From contig JAJEKV010000084.1 in the NCBI GenBank assembly GCA_021234155.1, positions 744,001-808,000 on the forward strand: a DNA stretch of 64,000 nt. The letters are read 5' to 3'. The position numbers and the translations under genes are program-made. This DNA is from Isoetes taiwanensis (Eukaryota > Streptophyta > Lycopodiopsida > Isoetales > Isoetaceae). The notes beneath the pieces are model-generated. The model had not been told where the DNA came from and searched no databases. It saw only the letters and a program-made list of their open reading frames with translations. Position 1 is the stretch's first letter, and each line of letters begins with the position of its first letter. Positions 35,340 through 44,248 of the stretch are shown in pieces.

Positions 35340-36610
35340 TTGGCTCACTAGCATACAGTTTCGAGTCTCCACAGCCCAGTGGCCCGGTTACAGTAACGGC
35401 TTAAACCACTGTTTGTTTATTTGAGATCAAAGACAAACCCGGATCCGTTAGGTTACGCAATCTGGCCGAGGTACGGATTCTTCTCATCATATCGGTGATA
35501 ATATCTGGCTGACACCGAGCTCGATTGGCGAGCTTGCTTGGAAGGATTTACGCCATGACGGGCGGGCTTGGTGTAAAAATTCTAACACACCGGTGGAGAT
35601 CTTCTCAAAGCGGTTCCTTGAAATTAGAGATAAACTTTGCCCCGTCTCGGTGACGAGAACATGATACGTTATCTCACTTGGAAAGCGGACAATGTTTGCC
35701 CCTGTTATGATGAAGGCTCGGCAATTCCTTCAAATCACGATTATTTCTTCCAAGACCACAGAATTGCCCTATCTGACCACCACCCTCTCCCGGGCCGCGG
35801 TCGCGAGGAGATAGCGATTATCTGAGATTGATCTAGAACTTCGGCGAGGCCCGGAATGCCGCGAAGGCCCGATCTAGGGTGGGACATGAGCACGGAATCT
35901 TTGAGACTTCAGGGCGGCTCTAGCCTCATGCAAGGATTCCATAATGGCCCGATGTAGAGGCAACTCGAGGTTGGAACCTGGACACAAATTTTCACCGGGC
36001 ATGGGGCGGGTCCCATCACAGATAAAGTGATCCCTAGCAAGATAGAGGCCTTAATCTGGCATAGTGGGGCTACGAAACGGACTCTTGCTCGGATCTTTGA
36101 ACAAGCTGCAAATTTTTTTCGCGATATCATGCACATTCAGCAGCCTAGTATTGCAATAGCCCGGCGAGTTGGGGCCCAGAGACCGGACCGACCTCGTCAT
36201 ATAGTCGTACACTTCCGCACCTCTTAGGACAGATTATATGTGCTCCAGCACGACAGTCATTTGAAGAATACTAGATTCTCTGTTCAGGAGGATCTCTCCC
36301 CTGTACAGTTAACTAGGCGACTGGGGGAGTTGTGTAAAGTCCGAGAGGCTCGGATGCAGAACAAATGGGTAGTGTATAGAGGGGGCACAACTATCATTCG
36401 CGACCACTAGCCTGAGCACCCTTGGCTGGGATATGCATAGTGCCTTATTAGTTAGTTCTTTTTGTTATTTCTTTCATGTTTTATTACGGGGCGTTGTCTC
36501 CATGCTGTGCTTTGTTTAGGCTTAGGCCTTTTTATTCTATTGGCGGCTCATGCCCTCCTTCTTTGTTCTGGTCCCATAACCCGATAGGGTTCTCGTGGAC
36601 GATAAAAAAC
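35340..36610 (+). pseudogene. Degenerate non-LTR endonuclease-like fragment (copy 2)
   Basis: A 62-codon frame at 35637 contains YFFQDHRIALSDHHPL, resembling the C-terminal SDHxP motif of EEP endonucleases. Later pieces are PSKIEALIWHSGATKRTLAR (36030) and EDLSPVQLTRRLGELCK with NKWVVYRG (36290-36380). The segment ends in AT-rich sequence and the (TATC)n tail. It may be the remains of a LINE different from the L1 element to its right; the assignment is tentative. Confidence 0.4.
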
Positions 36611-36611
36611 T

Positions 36612-36671
36612 TATCTATCTATCTATCTATCTATCCATCTATCCATCTATCTATCTATCTATCTATCTATC
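36612..36671. repeat. (TATC)n microsatellite (copy 2)
   Basis: Identical in form to 14834-14893. Confidence 0.9.
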
Positions 36672-36769
36672 ACTTTAGCAAGCGTTTGAGGCTTTCATAG
36701 GCCACCTTAGTGACCTCCTATTGGTCCCCATAGAGAAAATTACGAGGACAGACCTATTTGGCAAAGGTT

Positions 36770-37041
36770 GCTAGTACTCTGCCATTGGTTGCTCCAGAGG
36801 CTATCGAAGGGTGCATGTGGGTTTTCCACCAGAGTGTTCACGAGCATAGGCTTGCGAACTCTATGTATAGGCTGCTTGTCAATGGTGATATCCTTTCGCC
36901 ATCCACTAAGTGGTCCCTTCAGCTCTCACCTCTTAGTTGAGACGTATGTGGACTTGGGCTTGGGATAAACTACTCCATCCTAAGGTGATTGTGCTTTGGT
37001 GGCAGATTCTTCACAGATGCCCTCGGGTGAATGTGCTTGTC
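36770..37041 (+). pseudogene. N-terminal half of an older LINE zf-RVT domain (copy 2)
   Basis: From 36949 the frame reads WTWAWDKLLHPKVIVLWWQI and then LHRCPRVNVLV to 37041, the typical opening of the zf-RVT domain at the C-terminus of plant LINE ORF2 proteins. Upstream pieces (HEHRLANSMYRLLVNGDILS) agree. The other half of the domain resumes in frame at 43753, after the inserted L1 element. Confidence 0.8.
37033..37041. repeat. Target-site duplication of the L1 LINE, left
   Basis: GTGCTTGTC at 37033-37041 is repeated exactly at 43753-43761, directly after the poly(A) tail. Nine bp is within the usual LINE range. Confidence 0.8.
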
Positions 37042-37545
37042 GATATTTGGGTCTGCGATTGACCTGGCGGCGGGGAGCGGGAATGGACGAGGGCGCTCAA
37101 ACACTAAGCCATGGCTGTGAGATACTTCGTCATCCTTGCTGAAGGATCGAAGATTGCTTGTGGCTGGTTAGTGGGTGATGATGCAGCCCTCTGGAGAAAC
37201 TTGGTGCTCCACCAATTTTTTCCCGACGATCTCTTTCACCCGATCTTTCCTTTTACTTCAGTAGAATCTTGAAGTGCAGATTATAGAATCCTGGTTAGGA
37301 GAGTTTGTAGGTGATAAGAATAGGTCAGCAGCAGGAGTTTTCAATCCATTTTGTTCTTGGACAGAACACAATTTCACTGTTAGAGTTTTTAGTTAGTCGA
37401 AGCTTTGAGCAAATTTTAGGGTGGTGCAGTTAACATAAATAAAAAAAAGGAAAAGAAAAGTGAAAAAAAGAGGGCAGTAGCAGCACATTGGATAGTGGGG
37501 CCGTGCCAAAAGGGATGACAGGACTTTTATTGGAATGCGTACGCC

Positions 37546-38097
37546 TTGAGGAAGGTCGGGGCTTTGGATTGGGATAAAGGGCGGGAAAAGAATTTGAGGC
37601 AACCTTTGGAAAAGGATGTGTTGGTACAGGGACTGGAAAAGAGGCTTCTGCAACAGTTACGCAAGCTAAGCAACAGAGGACAAGAGCAACTGTGGGCGAT
37701 TTTGGAAGAGTTGATCAAACTTGAGCACGGACAAGCAGCACACTGTGTCGCTTTCGGAGACTTCCTAACTTGCCTCCCAAGTATGGTGAATACCCGAACT
37801 GGAGCAGGTGTTGGCCCGGTGAATAGGCAGCAGAGAATGGTTCAGCCGATATTAGACTATGCCAATGAAATACAACAAGTGGTGAGGCGTGAACTGAAAG
37901 ACCAGCATGTCCCGGCCTGTGTTGGTAAGCTCAAAAACCCAGCTGTAGAAAATAAACTTAAATATCTCTCTAGTCTGGGCCTCATTGGATGTGTCCGACA
38001 CGAAGGGGTGCGTCTGCAGTACCTCAAAGCTAAACTGGAAAAAGATAAGGATATCCTAATTAAAAATATGTATTGGAGTGAGTTCCTTTCTTCATAG
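37546..38097 (+). CDS. L1 ORF1, N-terminal part
   Basis: A frame of 183 codons, likely the first part of the LINE ORF1 protein, which binds the element's RNA. Helical, charged segments (RQQRMVQPILDYANEIQQVV, ENKLKYLSSLGLIG) are visible. The frame opens on TTG; the true start is uncertain, with an ATG a few codons upstream in another frame. It stops at TAG (38095-38097), a stop shared with copy 1 (around 16296). Coding sense continues beyond it in another frame from 38127, so one indel plus the stop split the ORF. No named domain in this part. Confidence 0.6.
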   Translation: MRKVGALDWDKGREKNLRQPLEKDVLVQGLEKRLLQQLRKLSNRGQEQLWAILEELIKLEHGQAAHCVAFGDFLTCLPSMVNTRTGAGVGPVNRQQRMVQPILDYANEIQQVVRRELKDQHVPACVGKLKNPAVENKLKYLSSLGLIGCVRHEGVRLQYLKAKLEKDKDILIKNMYWSEFLSS

Positions 38098-38126
38098 CAG
38101 AGTGTGAGAATTCCCATTCTGCCACT

Positions 38127-39440
38127 TTGCTTCTAAAAAAAGGGACAATCAACCGAGCCAATACCCAGCTTTTCTTCCAGAAGTGGTACCCGGGATTTGA
38201 TCCCCATAATCTATCTGAATTGTTCCATTCGGCCTGGTCATCTCTGCAGGGGCTAAACCCCATGTACTGGAATGAACAATCTCTGTATTCTCTGTTCAAG
38301 AATACAGGTAACTACATTGCTCTGGAGATCACTGCTGATCGAGCTCCCAGAGTATGGGCTCAGATAGACCTTCTGAAACCAGTGCCCAATAGCATCCACT
38401 ATATTGACTATTTTGGAAATCCCAAAATTTTGAAACTGGCCTGGAATGGTTTGCCTGAGCCTTGTGCTGTTTGTGGAATCCGATTACATGGTGGAGGCAT
38501 CTGCAAAGGGACGAAAACAGAGAAACCTAGACAGACTGTGGTAACAGATAAAGAGGAGGAATGGATCACTCCTAACAAAGGGAAATTTCAGAAGAATCAA
38601 AACACCCCTGCTCAGAAGCACAGGAAAAATGTGAATGGTAGTGAAAAGAGGAAGGCAAGGAGACAAAAACAGAGGGAAATTTGGGAGCAGCAGAACTTGG
38701 AGGAACAAAAGATAAAAGATCAAAAGAGACAATGGAGGAAGAAGGTTAGATTTCAGGCAGACAACATGGAGGTTAAGATTCTGAACAGGGCAAAGGGGAA
38801 AGAAGTTGTGGATCCAAATGATTTTGTAGTGACTCCAGCCCATGAGAGCAGAGCTAGGGTGCTGACCATTGAAGAACCTAGTGGGCCACCTGTTAATGAA
38901 TACTCGGAGTCAGATGACTCAGGAGGAAAATTTTTAGAACAGGGTGAACCCTCTAAGACAATTTCCTCTCCCCCTGTCCTCCAATTATTTAAGGATGCTT
39001 CACCTTTGCTAAAAGACTCTGAAAAGGGGCAGGAGGCCACTCAGATTGGCCTTGTTCTTTGTGAGACTCAAAAGGTTGATCCAGTAGAGGATCTCTTGGA
39101 TCGCCCTATTGGAGAACATACTGCAGTTGAAGATCAGGGGACTCAACTAGGATCAGAGATGGTTCTACCTACTGGCCTAATGGTAGATAACTCTCCTATG
39201 CTGTTTCAAGAGGCACAGGTGGCTCCCTTGCAGGAAGAAGACATCCAGGGGGTCCCATGATCCCTGGAATTGGAAATTGGGGACACCCCTCATGGTAAAT
39301 TCTGGAATGATGGGGAAAGTAGTGATGAAGATACTCAGGAGGAGTCATTTTTCACCCCCCAAACAACCAAAAAAACAAGGCAGAGAAAGATCTATACTCC
39401 TAATCCCTATGGGCCAATCACCAGATCTAAGAAGACATGA
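38127..39440 (+). CDS. L1 ORF1, DUF4283-like region and zinc knuckle
   Basis: Main part of ORF1. Residues 1-90 match the pattern of plant LINE DUF4283 regions (FFQKWYPGFDP, then ARVWAQIDLLK-type strands). At about residues 112-125 is CAVCGIRLHGGGIC, an exact CX2CX4HX4C zinc knuckle. The rest is basic (residues 145-215, many KRK and QKQR) then acidic. A TGA at 39258-39260 interrupts the frame, but the same frame stays open and coding-like (FWNDGESSDEDTQEESFFTP) to a TGA at 39438-39440. This overlaps the ATG of ORF2 (39437) as ATGA. The internal TGA is also present in copy 1. Confidence 0.8.
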
Positions 39441-40327
39441 AGATTGTCACATGGAATGTCAGGGGAATTAAAGGCCCTCTGAAACGAAGACGAGTCATCA
39501 TTGCCTTGAAAGAAATGAGGGTTGACATTGTCCTTATCCAGGAACATAGGCTCCCAAACTTTGAAGCTTCAAATCTTGGGAATTGGATTATGCCCAATGG
39601 AGGGTCCATATGGTCACCAGCAGATGGTACCAAAGGGGGAATTTGCACAATGTGGAATTCCTACTCTCCTTTAGGGTCATATCATCATCACTCTGGTAGA
39701 TGGCATGTCATTTTCCTTCAGGTTGGAGAAGACAAAGTTGGGATAATTAATGTCTATGCATCTACTGATCCAGAGGAGAGAGAAAGGCAATGGAAGGACA
39801 TGGCTGACTGGATTCCCACCATGCATGCAGATAGTTGGGTTTTGAGTGGAGACTTCAATAACACTCCATTGTGGAACCAGAAGTTAGGCAAGAAATTGAA
39901 CATGACAAAAAATGAGAGGCTTCAGTGGGACAAACTAATGGATATTTTTGTGTATCAAGCTCCCTCTTCAGCCAGTGTATACTCTTGGAGTAACAAAAGG
40001 GCAGGGAATGATAGGGTATTCTGTCTTTTAGACAGATTCTATACCAAAGATGCCAATATGTGGCCACAAATAATCATAAATGGGGACCACAGCAATTCCA
40101 TATCAGATCATTTCCCACAGTTCATGGAGGTAGGCAACTCATTTAAAGGAGGAACCAACACCCCCTTTAAATTGAACACTAGTCTACTCAATAATGAAGT
40201 CTTCTGTCGAGAATTCCAAGACTTCTACAAGTCTCCCCCTGAAGCAAAGTGGATCAATGAAGGGGTTTGTGAACAAAATGAGACAGACAAAGGACTGGCT
40301 GAAGACATGGGACAAAAGATGGAATGA
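39437..40327 (+). CDS. L1 ORF2, endonuclease domain
   Basis: N-terminal part of ORF2, an apurinic-like EEP endonuclease that nicks target DNA for reverse transcription. Motifs in order: TWNVRGIKG (residues 5-13), VLIQEHRLP (catalytic Glu, about 33-41), GIINVYASTD, WVLSGDFNNTP (Asp/Asn pair, about 133-143), LLDRFYTK and SISDHFPQF (final Asp-His, about 211-219). The frame leaves the protein after KWINEG; the downstream RT continues in another frame from about 40264, at the run aaggggtttg. Copy 1 has the same aaggggttt run, so the frameshift is either inherited or a shared homopolymer error. Confidence 0.9.
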   Translation: MKIVTWNVRGIKGPLKRRRVIIALKEMRVDIVLIQEHRLPNFEASNLGNWIMPNGGSIWSPADGTKGGICTMWNSYSPLGSYHHHSGRWHVIFLQVGEDKVGIINVYASTDPEERERQWKDMADWIPTMHADSWVLSGDFNNTPLWNQKLGKKLNMTKNERLQWDKLMDIFVYQAPSSASVYSWSNKRAGNDRVFCLLDRFYTKDANMWPQIIINGDHSNSISDHFPQFMEVGNSFKGGTNTPFKLNTSLLNNEVFCREFQDFYKSPPEAKWINEGVCEQNETDKGLAEDMGQKME

Positions 40328-42767
40328 AAAAATGAAAAAAGAAAAAAGAGACATCTATCTTCAGGTCAAAAAAATCAGACAAAAGATATTTGATGACCCA
40401 TATAATACTGATTTGCATAAGGAGGAAGAATATCTCGAAAGAAAAGTCAAAAATATTGAAGAGTCAGAAGCCAAAGGTCTCATCATCAAAAGTAAGTGTA
40501 TCAACATTAATAATATGGACAGATGCAGTTCCAAGCTCTTTTTCAGGACAGCAAAAGGAAGAATCATGAACAATGGCATTATTTCGGTCACAGAGGGAGG
40601 CCAAAAAATCTCAGGGCAGGAAAATTTAATGGACTTCTTCCATGCCAAATATAAGTATTTATTTGTTGATACACAGGTGGATGAGGCCAATCTCAAGAAA
40701 TTCTTTGATAAGCTTGGGTCAGCTGACCAAGCAATTGATGATGCCACTCTGTTACAGCAGCCCTCAACTGATGAAATTGGAAACATCCTCAAAGACATGG
40801 CTCATGGAAAGAGTCCTGGCCCAGATGGAATCCCCCCTGAGTTTTTTGTATCCTTTTGGGATATTATGAAACAAGACCTGACCACATTTATACAGGGGGC
40901 CTGGGCTGCACCAAAGATACATCCTGCAATAAATGCTGGCCTGATAGCTCTAATTCCTAAAGTTGATGCTCCAGTTTCCTTCTCTGATTGGAGGCCAATA
41001 TCACTCACAAACTCATCATACAAAATTTTGGCTAAGATTTTGGCTAACAGGATCAAGGGGGTCCTCCAAAAGGTAATTAACCCAATACATTCAGCCTTTC
41101 TGCCAGGAAGGAGCATTTTGGATAACTTCATTGGTGCTCATGAGGGTCTACACTGGAATCTTCACTCTAAACAAAACTGTATGCTAGTAAAGCTGGACTT
41201 CAGGAGGGCTTATGATACAATTAATTGGAAGTTTCTTTACAAGGCAATGGCACAGCTTGGCTTCTCTGATGGAGTTATAAAGAAAGTGCACAGCCTTAAT
41301 GAAGCTGGCTGCTCTGCAGTCTTAGTCAATGGGTCTCCCACAAAATTCTTTGAGTGTAAAAATGGGGTTCGACAGGGGTGTCCATTGGCTCCCTATCTTT
41401 TCTTAATCGTTGCTGAAATGGTAACTAGGGCCACACTGTCTCTGGTGACTACAAAAGAGATTCAAGGTCTTCAATTGCCACAGGGTATGGGAGACTTTGT
41501 CATCATGCAATATGCTGATGACACATTTGCATTTCTGCAGAATGATGGATCCAGCCTTCCTAACTTTTTACACATGTTACAACTCTTTGGGAATGCCTCA
41601 GAAGTTCTTCTCAACAAAAATAAGAGTACTATTGTCATGCAAACAGACCAGGAAGAGTTACATGGCATCAAATTTACTGGACACAAAGCTGCCACAAAGC
41701 TGCTAGGGCTGCCTCTGGCTATTAATATGAATCTGCCAGGTCTATGGGATTCCATTGTAAACAGGATGAAGAGGAAAATACAGATGTATTCTAAATCCCT
41801 TTCACTAGCAGGACGTGTTGGAATAATTAATAGTGTGATTGCTAGCACACATATCTATTTTTCCTCTGTCATTATTGTTGATAAGGCCTCCTACAGGAAA
41901 TTGGAGACTACCATGATGGATTATATTTGGCAAGGAGCAAGAATGGTTTCCTGGGAAAATTTGACTCTGCCAAAGAAGGAAGGGGGGTTAGGATGTAAAG
42001 ATCTATTTATTCAAGCTCAGGCTTTGGCTGCTAAGATAGTCTGGAGATCCCTGACTTCTAATAGTCCATCACCTGCTCTCAAACTAGTGAAATACTGGTT
42101 AGGGACAACAACTATAATAGGAGCCCCCTCTCTTCCTCATCAACTCCCTGATTCAGCATTCTACCAGATTAAGGCTACCCCTGGCACATCAAAAATCCTG
42201 AAGTGCATTTTCTCTGCATGGAATCTAGCTTCCTCATGCTTCCGAGCTAGGCATTTGGACTCGGTTAATGATAATCATGGTTTCTTTTGGCACCAGGACT
42301 TAGTAAATGAAGATGAAGGATGCTTGGCTCTCAAACACCCCCTCAAATATAAGGAATGGTGCCTGGCTGGTCTGCATACCATAGGCTCCCTAAGAACTAA
42401 TGGGACATGGAAAAAGTGGAGTGAACTAGCTACTCGACTCTCTGATACAGAGACAAATATGAAAATCTATTCTTTAGTCATAAGGCATCCCAAAGGTGAT
42501 GATAGCTGTCTTCACAATTGGATCTCTGGTGGTCAGGGATACAAGGTATCTCTGATCTATAGTTTGCTGCTGGACAAAAGTCAACTCAAAGTTAGCAGAG
42601 TTTGGAACTGCCAACAGAATACAGCAATACAAGTTGTCAGACAAGTTGGAAGCTTCAGTGTGCCAATAAGGTTATCTTCTTTAGATGGCTGCTGCTTAAC
42701 CAAAGCCTTAAAACTAATAGTTTCAGGGCCCAATTTGACAATAACATATCTAGTATGTGTCCCTTAG
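40194..42767 (+). CDS. L1 ORF2, reverse transcriptase
   Basis: Long frame of 857 codons; the real continuation of ORF2 begins near 40264 (FVNKMRQTKDWLKTWDKRW). RT blocks in order: MAHGKSPGPDGIPPEFF; LIPKVDAPVSFSDWRPISL; LANRIKGVLQ; FLPGRSILDNF; LVKLDFRRAYDTINW (motif A); GVRQGCPLAPYLFLIVAEM (motif B); QYADDTFAF (catalytic YADD at 41511-41522); and VLLNKNKST. The thumb and a linker with LSLAGRVGIINSV and VSWENLTLPKKEGGLGCKDL follow, as usual in plant L1. All catalytic Asp residues are present. The last 40 or so codons are out of frame with the zf-RVT domain. Confidence 0.95.
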   Translation: MKSSVENSKTSTSLPLKQSGSMKGFVNKMRQTKDWLKTWDKRWNEKMKKEKRDIYLQVKKIRQKIFDDPYNTDLHKEEEYLERKVKNIEESEAKGLIIKSKCININNMDRCSSKLFFRTAKGRIMNNGIISVTEGGQKISGQENLMDFFHAKYKYLFVDTQVDEANLKKFFDKLGSADQAIDDATLLQQPSTDEIGNILKDMAHGKSPGPDGIPPEFFVSFWDIMKQDLTTFIQGAWAAPKIHPAINAGLIALIPKVDAPVSFSDWRPISLTNSSYKILAKILANRIKGVLQKVINPIHSAFLPGRSILDNFIGAHEGLHWNLHSKQNCMLVKLDFRRAYDTINWKFLYKAMAQLGFSDGVIKKVHSLNEAGCSAVLVNGSPTKFFECKNGVRQGCPLAPYLFLIVAEMVTRATLSLVTTKEIQGLQLPQGMGDFVIMQYADDTFAFLQNDGSSLPNFLHMLQLFGNASEVLLNKNKSTIVMQTDQEELHGIKFTGHKAATKLLGLPLAINMNLPGLWDSIVNRMKRKIQMYSKSLSLAGRVGIINSVIASTHIYFSSVIIVDKASYRKLETTMMDYIWQGARMVSWENLTLPKKEGGLGCKDLFIQAQALAAKIVWRSLTSNSPSPALKLVKYWLGTTTIIGAPSLPHQLPDSAFYQIKATPGTSKILKCIFSAWNLASSCFRARHLDSVNDNHGFFWHQDLVNEDEGCLALKHPLKYKEWCLAGLHTIGSLRTNGTWKKWSELATRLSDTETNMKIYSLVIRHPKGDDSCLHNWISGGQGYKVSLIYSLLLDKSQLKVSRVWNCQQNTAIQVVRQVGSFSVPIRLSSLDGCCLTKALKLIVSGPNLTITYLVCVP

Positions 42768-42958
42768 GCTGTGGCCAGAGTGAAACGAGCCTCCATGTGT
42801 TCACCTGCCCCTGGTTATCCCCATTCTGGCAATGGATTAGACCTCTGCTACAGCAAATCCCAACTGATGATGCTTCCCTGCTACATTTTCTTAATAATAC
42901 ATCATCTTGCAAGAGAACTCTCAAAACTTTAGCCTGCTGGGCTATTTGGAGCTTATAG
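42602..42958 (+). CDS. L1 ORF2, zf-RVT C-terminal domain
   Basis: Continuation of ORF2 in a different frame. It reads ANKVIFFRWLLLNQSLKT, then CPLGCGQSETSLHVFTCPW, the Cys-Cys-His-Cys zinc-binding signature of the zf-RVT domain, then PFWQWIRPLL and LACWAIWSL. A stop at 42956-42958 (ttatag) probably reflects an extra base, because the following frame still resembles an ORF2 C-terminus to about 43064. A frameshift between 42605 and 42640 separates it from the RT frame. Confidence 0.8.
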   Translation: MELPTEYSNTSCQTSWKLQCANKVIFFRWLLLNQSLKTNSFRAQFDNNISSMCPLGCGQSETSLHVFTCPWLSPFWQWIRPLLQQIPTDDASLLHFLNNTSSCKRTLKTLACWAIWSL

Positions 42959-43080
42959 GAATCACGTTGGCTATTGAAATTTGGCCCCCGAACCTATCGG
43001 AACTTAAAGCCTCCTTCCAGATTCTTTTAGCTGGGTGCCATGGCCTGAGGGCAAAAGAGTGGCCTAAAATATGATCGAAA

Positions 43081-43531
43081 ATGGGATTCCTTAGGAACCT
43101 TCAATGGTTTCTTTCAATTTTTGCAATTCTATTTAATGATCCGGATGTTGTTCTTAACAAAATTCTGGCGAAGAGACACTACGCGGGGGACATGTGTCGA
43201 AGTGGATCCCCGCCACAACCATTGTCCAACCAAGAAGCCATTGATGCTCTGTTTTTGGGTCAAGACTGAAGTCATTAGTTTCATTACCTTTGATCTACCT
43301 TTGGCGGATGAGGACATTTGGAGGTTCAATCAGGAAATTAAGCCATACTTTCTGGCCAAAAAGAAAATTCATGAAGAAGCCCATGATTCCTGGATCATGT
43401 ACCTGGATTCTACTGGCTATGGGCCTAACGAGCTTGATGACATGATGTTCGTCCACACTGATGAGGCCTATGCAATTATCTGCGACTGGATGGAGTCCCC
43501 GATATATTATGAACGACTCATGACAATCTGA
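43081..43531 (+). CDS. Extra ORF (ORF3) downstream of L1 ORF2, unknown
   Basis: Lies between the end of ORF2 and the poly(A) tail, inside the target-site duplication, so it is part of the element. The left piece is a 62-codon frame from ATG 43081 (MGFLRNLQWFLSIFAILF, then QEAIDALFLGQ). The right piece runs in another frame to a stop at 43531 and is clearly protein-like: FITFDLPLADEDIWRFNQEI, KKIHEEAHDSWIMYLDSTGY, DDMMFVHTDEAYAIICDWME. A one-base shift at about 43255-43270 (tttttgggtcaagac) would join them to about 150 residues. The C-terminal part is acidic. It is not RNase H or another LINE domain I know; it might be captured host sequence. Confidence 0.5.
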
Positions 43532-43752
43532 TAGCCTTTGTTTTGTCTTCTGAACTTTTAGTCTAAAGTGGTCTTTGTTTTGAGATTTATCTAGTGCCCT
43601 CTTATGAAGGGCTTTTGATGGCTACTAGCTATCAACATTTTCCCAGGGGTAGGGGTCCCTACTCTGGGTTTTTTGTATGATCATGTAATTTTCCCATATA
43701 GTAATACAATTTCTCTGCCGTTTCCTCAAAAAAAAAAAAAAAACAAAAAAAA
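43532..43752 (+). other. L1 3' UTR and poly(A) tail
   Basis: Contains the plant-L1-like 3' end ccaggggtaggggtccctac, then tttttgtatgatcatgtaat and a poly(A) of about 16 A, c, 8 A (43730-43752). Confidence 0.85.
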
Positions 43753-44168
43753 GTGCTTGTCCACGGATTTGATCCTCGAGCGTCAGCACTCTGCCCGTTG
43801 TGCAAGCAAAGGGACGAGACCATTGAGCATTGTTTCTTTTTATGTGATCATCTCCAGCCTCTTTGGTCTTGGCTGCTTTTTCCTTTTCATGTGACATTGA
43901 TAAGTCAGCAAGTGCTTCTGGCTATTTATCCGGATACTTGGAATAAGGTGCGGAGTCAAGCATTTCATTTGGCATCAGGATGGTTCTTTGTGGTCCATCC
44001 GGAAGCCACGTAAGATTGTGTATCTTCGGGGTTTGGATATTCCTCCCAAAGTAGTCCTCCGGGCCTTTACAAAGCTAGAATCGCTAAGGCCTACCATTGT
44101 TCTTCGCTTGCTCCTGCCAAGCGACAGTTGATATTTGAGTCCTATTTGAGTGTGTTGTCTTATGCATA
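43753..44168 (+). pseudogene. C-terminal half of the older LINE zf-RVT domain
   Basis: Starts with the right target-site duplication (gtgcttgtc, 43753-43761) and continues the frame broken at 37041: VLVHGFDPRASALCPLC, then KQRDETIEHCFFLCDHLQPL, with the zf-RVT Cys/His residues, followed by WSWLLFPFHV. One stop at 44011-44013; weaker sense (AKAYHCSSLAPAKRQLIFES) continues to about 44168. It is the 3' end of the LINE that was the target of the L1 insertion. Confidence 0.8.
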
Positions 44169-44248
44169 GGCTGGTGGTTCTATTTAGTGGAGCATGATTA
44201 TCCTCTGAAATTTTATTCCCGCCTCTGCATTTGTATCTGCCTATTCAA

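Larger units (their letters stand above)
21633..41906 (+). repeat. Tandem segmental duplication, copy 2
   Basis: Second copy of the segment at 7-20055. The offset is about 21626 at the left end and about 21851 at the right end, so copy 2 is some 225 bases longer, mostly through small indels and one replaced block in the 29.5-29.85 kb area. Gene A is more damaged here than in copy 1, while the L1 LINE is far better preserved. Beyond 41906 the LINE simply continues to its poly(A) tail. Confidence 0.9.
37042..43752 (+). mobile_element. Full-length L1-type LINE inserted in an older LINE
   Basis: A non-LTR retrotransposon of about 6.7 kb. It has a 5' UTR of about 500 bp, ORF1 (37546-39440), ORF2 (39437 to about 43064) with EEP endonuclease, RT and zf-RVT, an extra ORF (43081-43531), a 3' UTR and a poly(A) tail (43730-43752), flanked by GTGCTTGTC direct repeats. 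Only a handful of stops or frameshifts interrupt the ORFs, so it is fairly young. Several of these are shared with the truncated copy at 15260-20055. Confidence 0.92.

Noticed and set aside
40361..40798. Minus-strand frame of 145 codons inside the LINE RT
   Set aside because: Shadow of the RT frame, which has all RT motifs.
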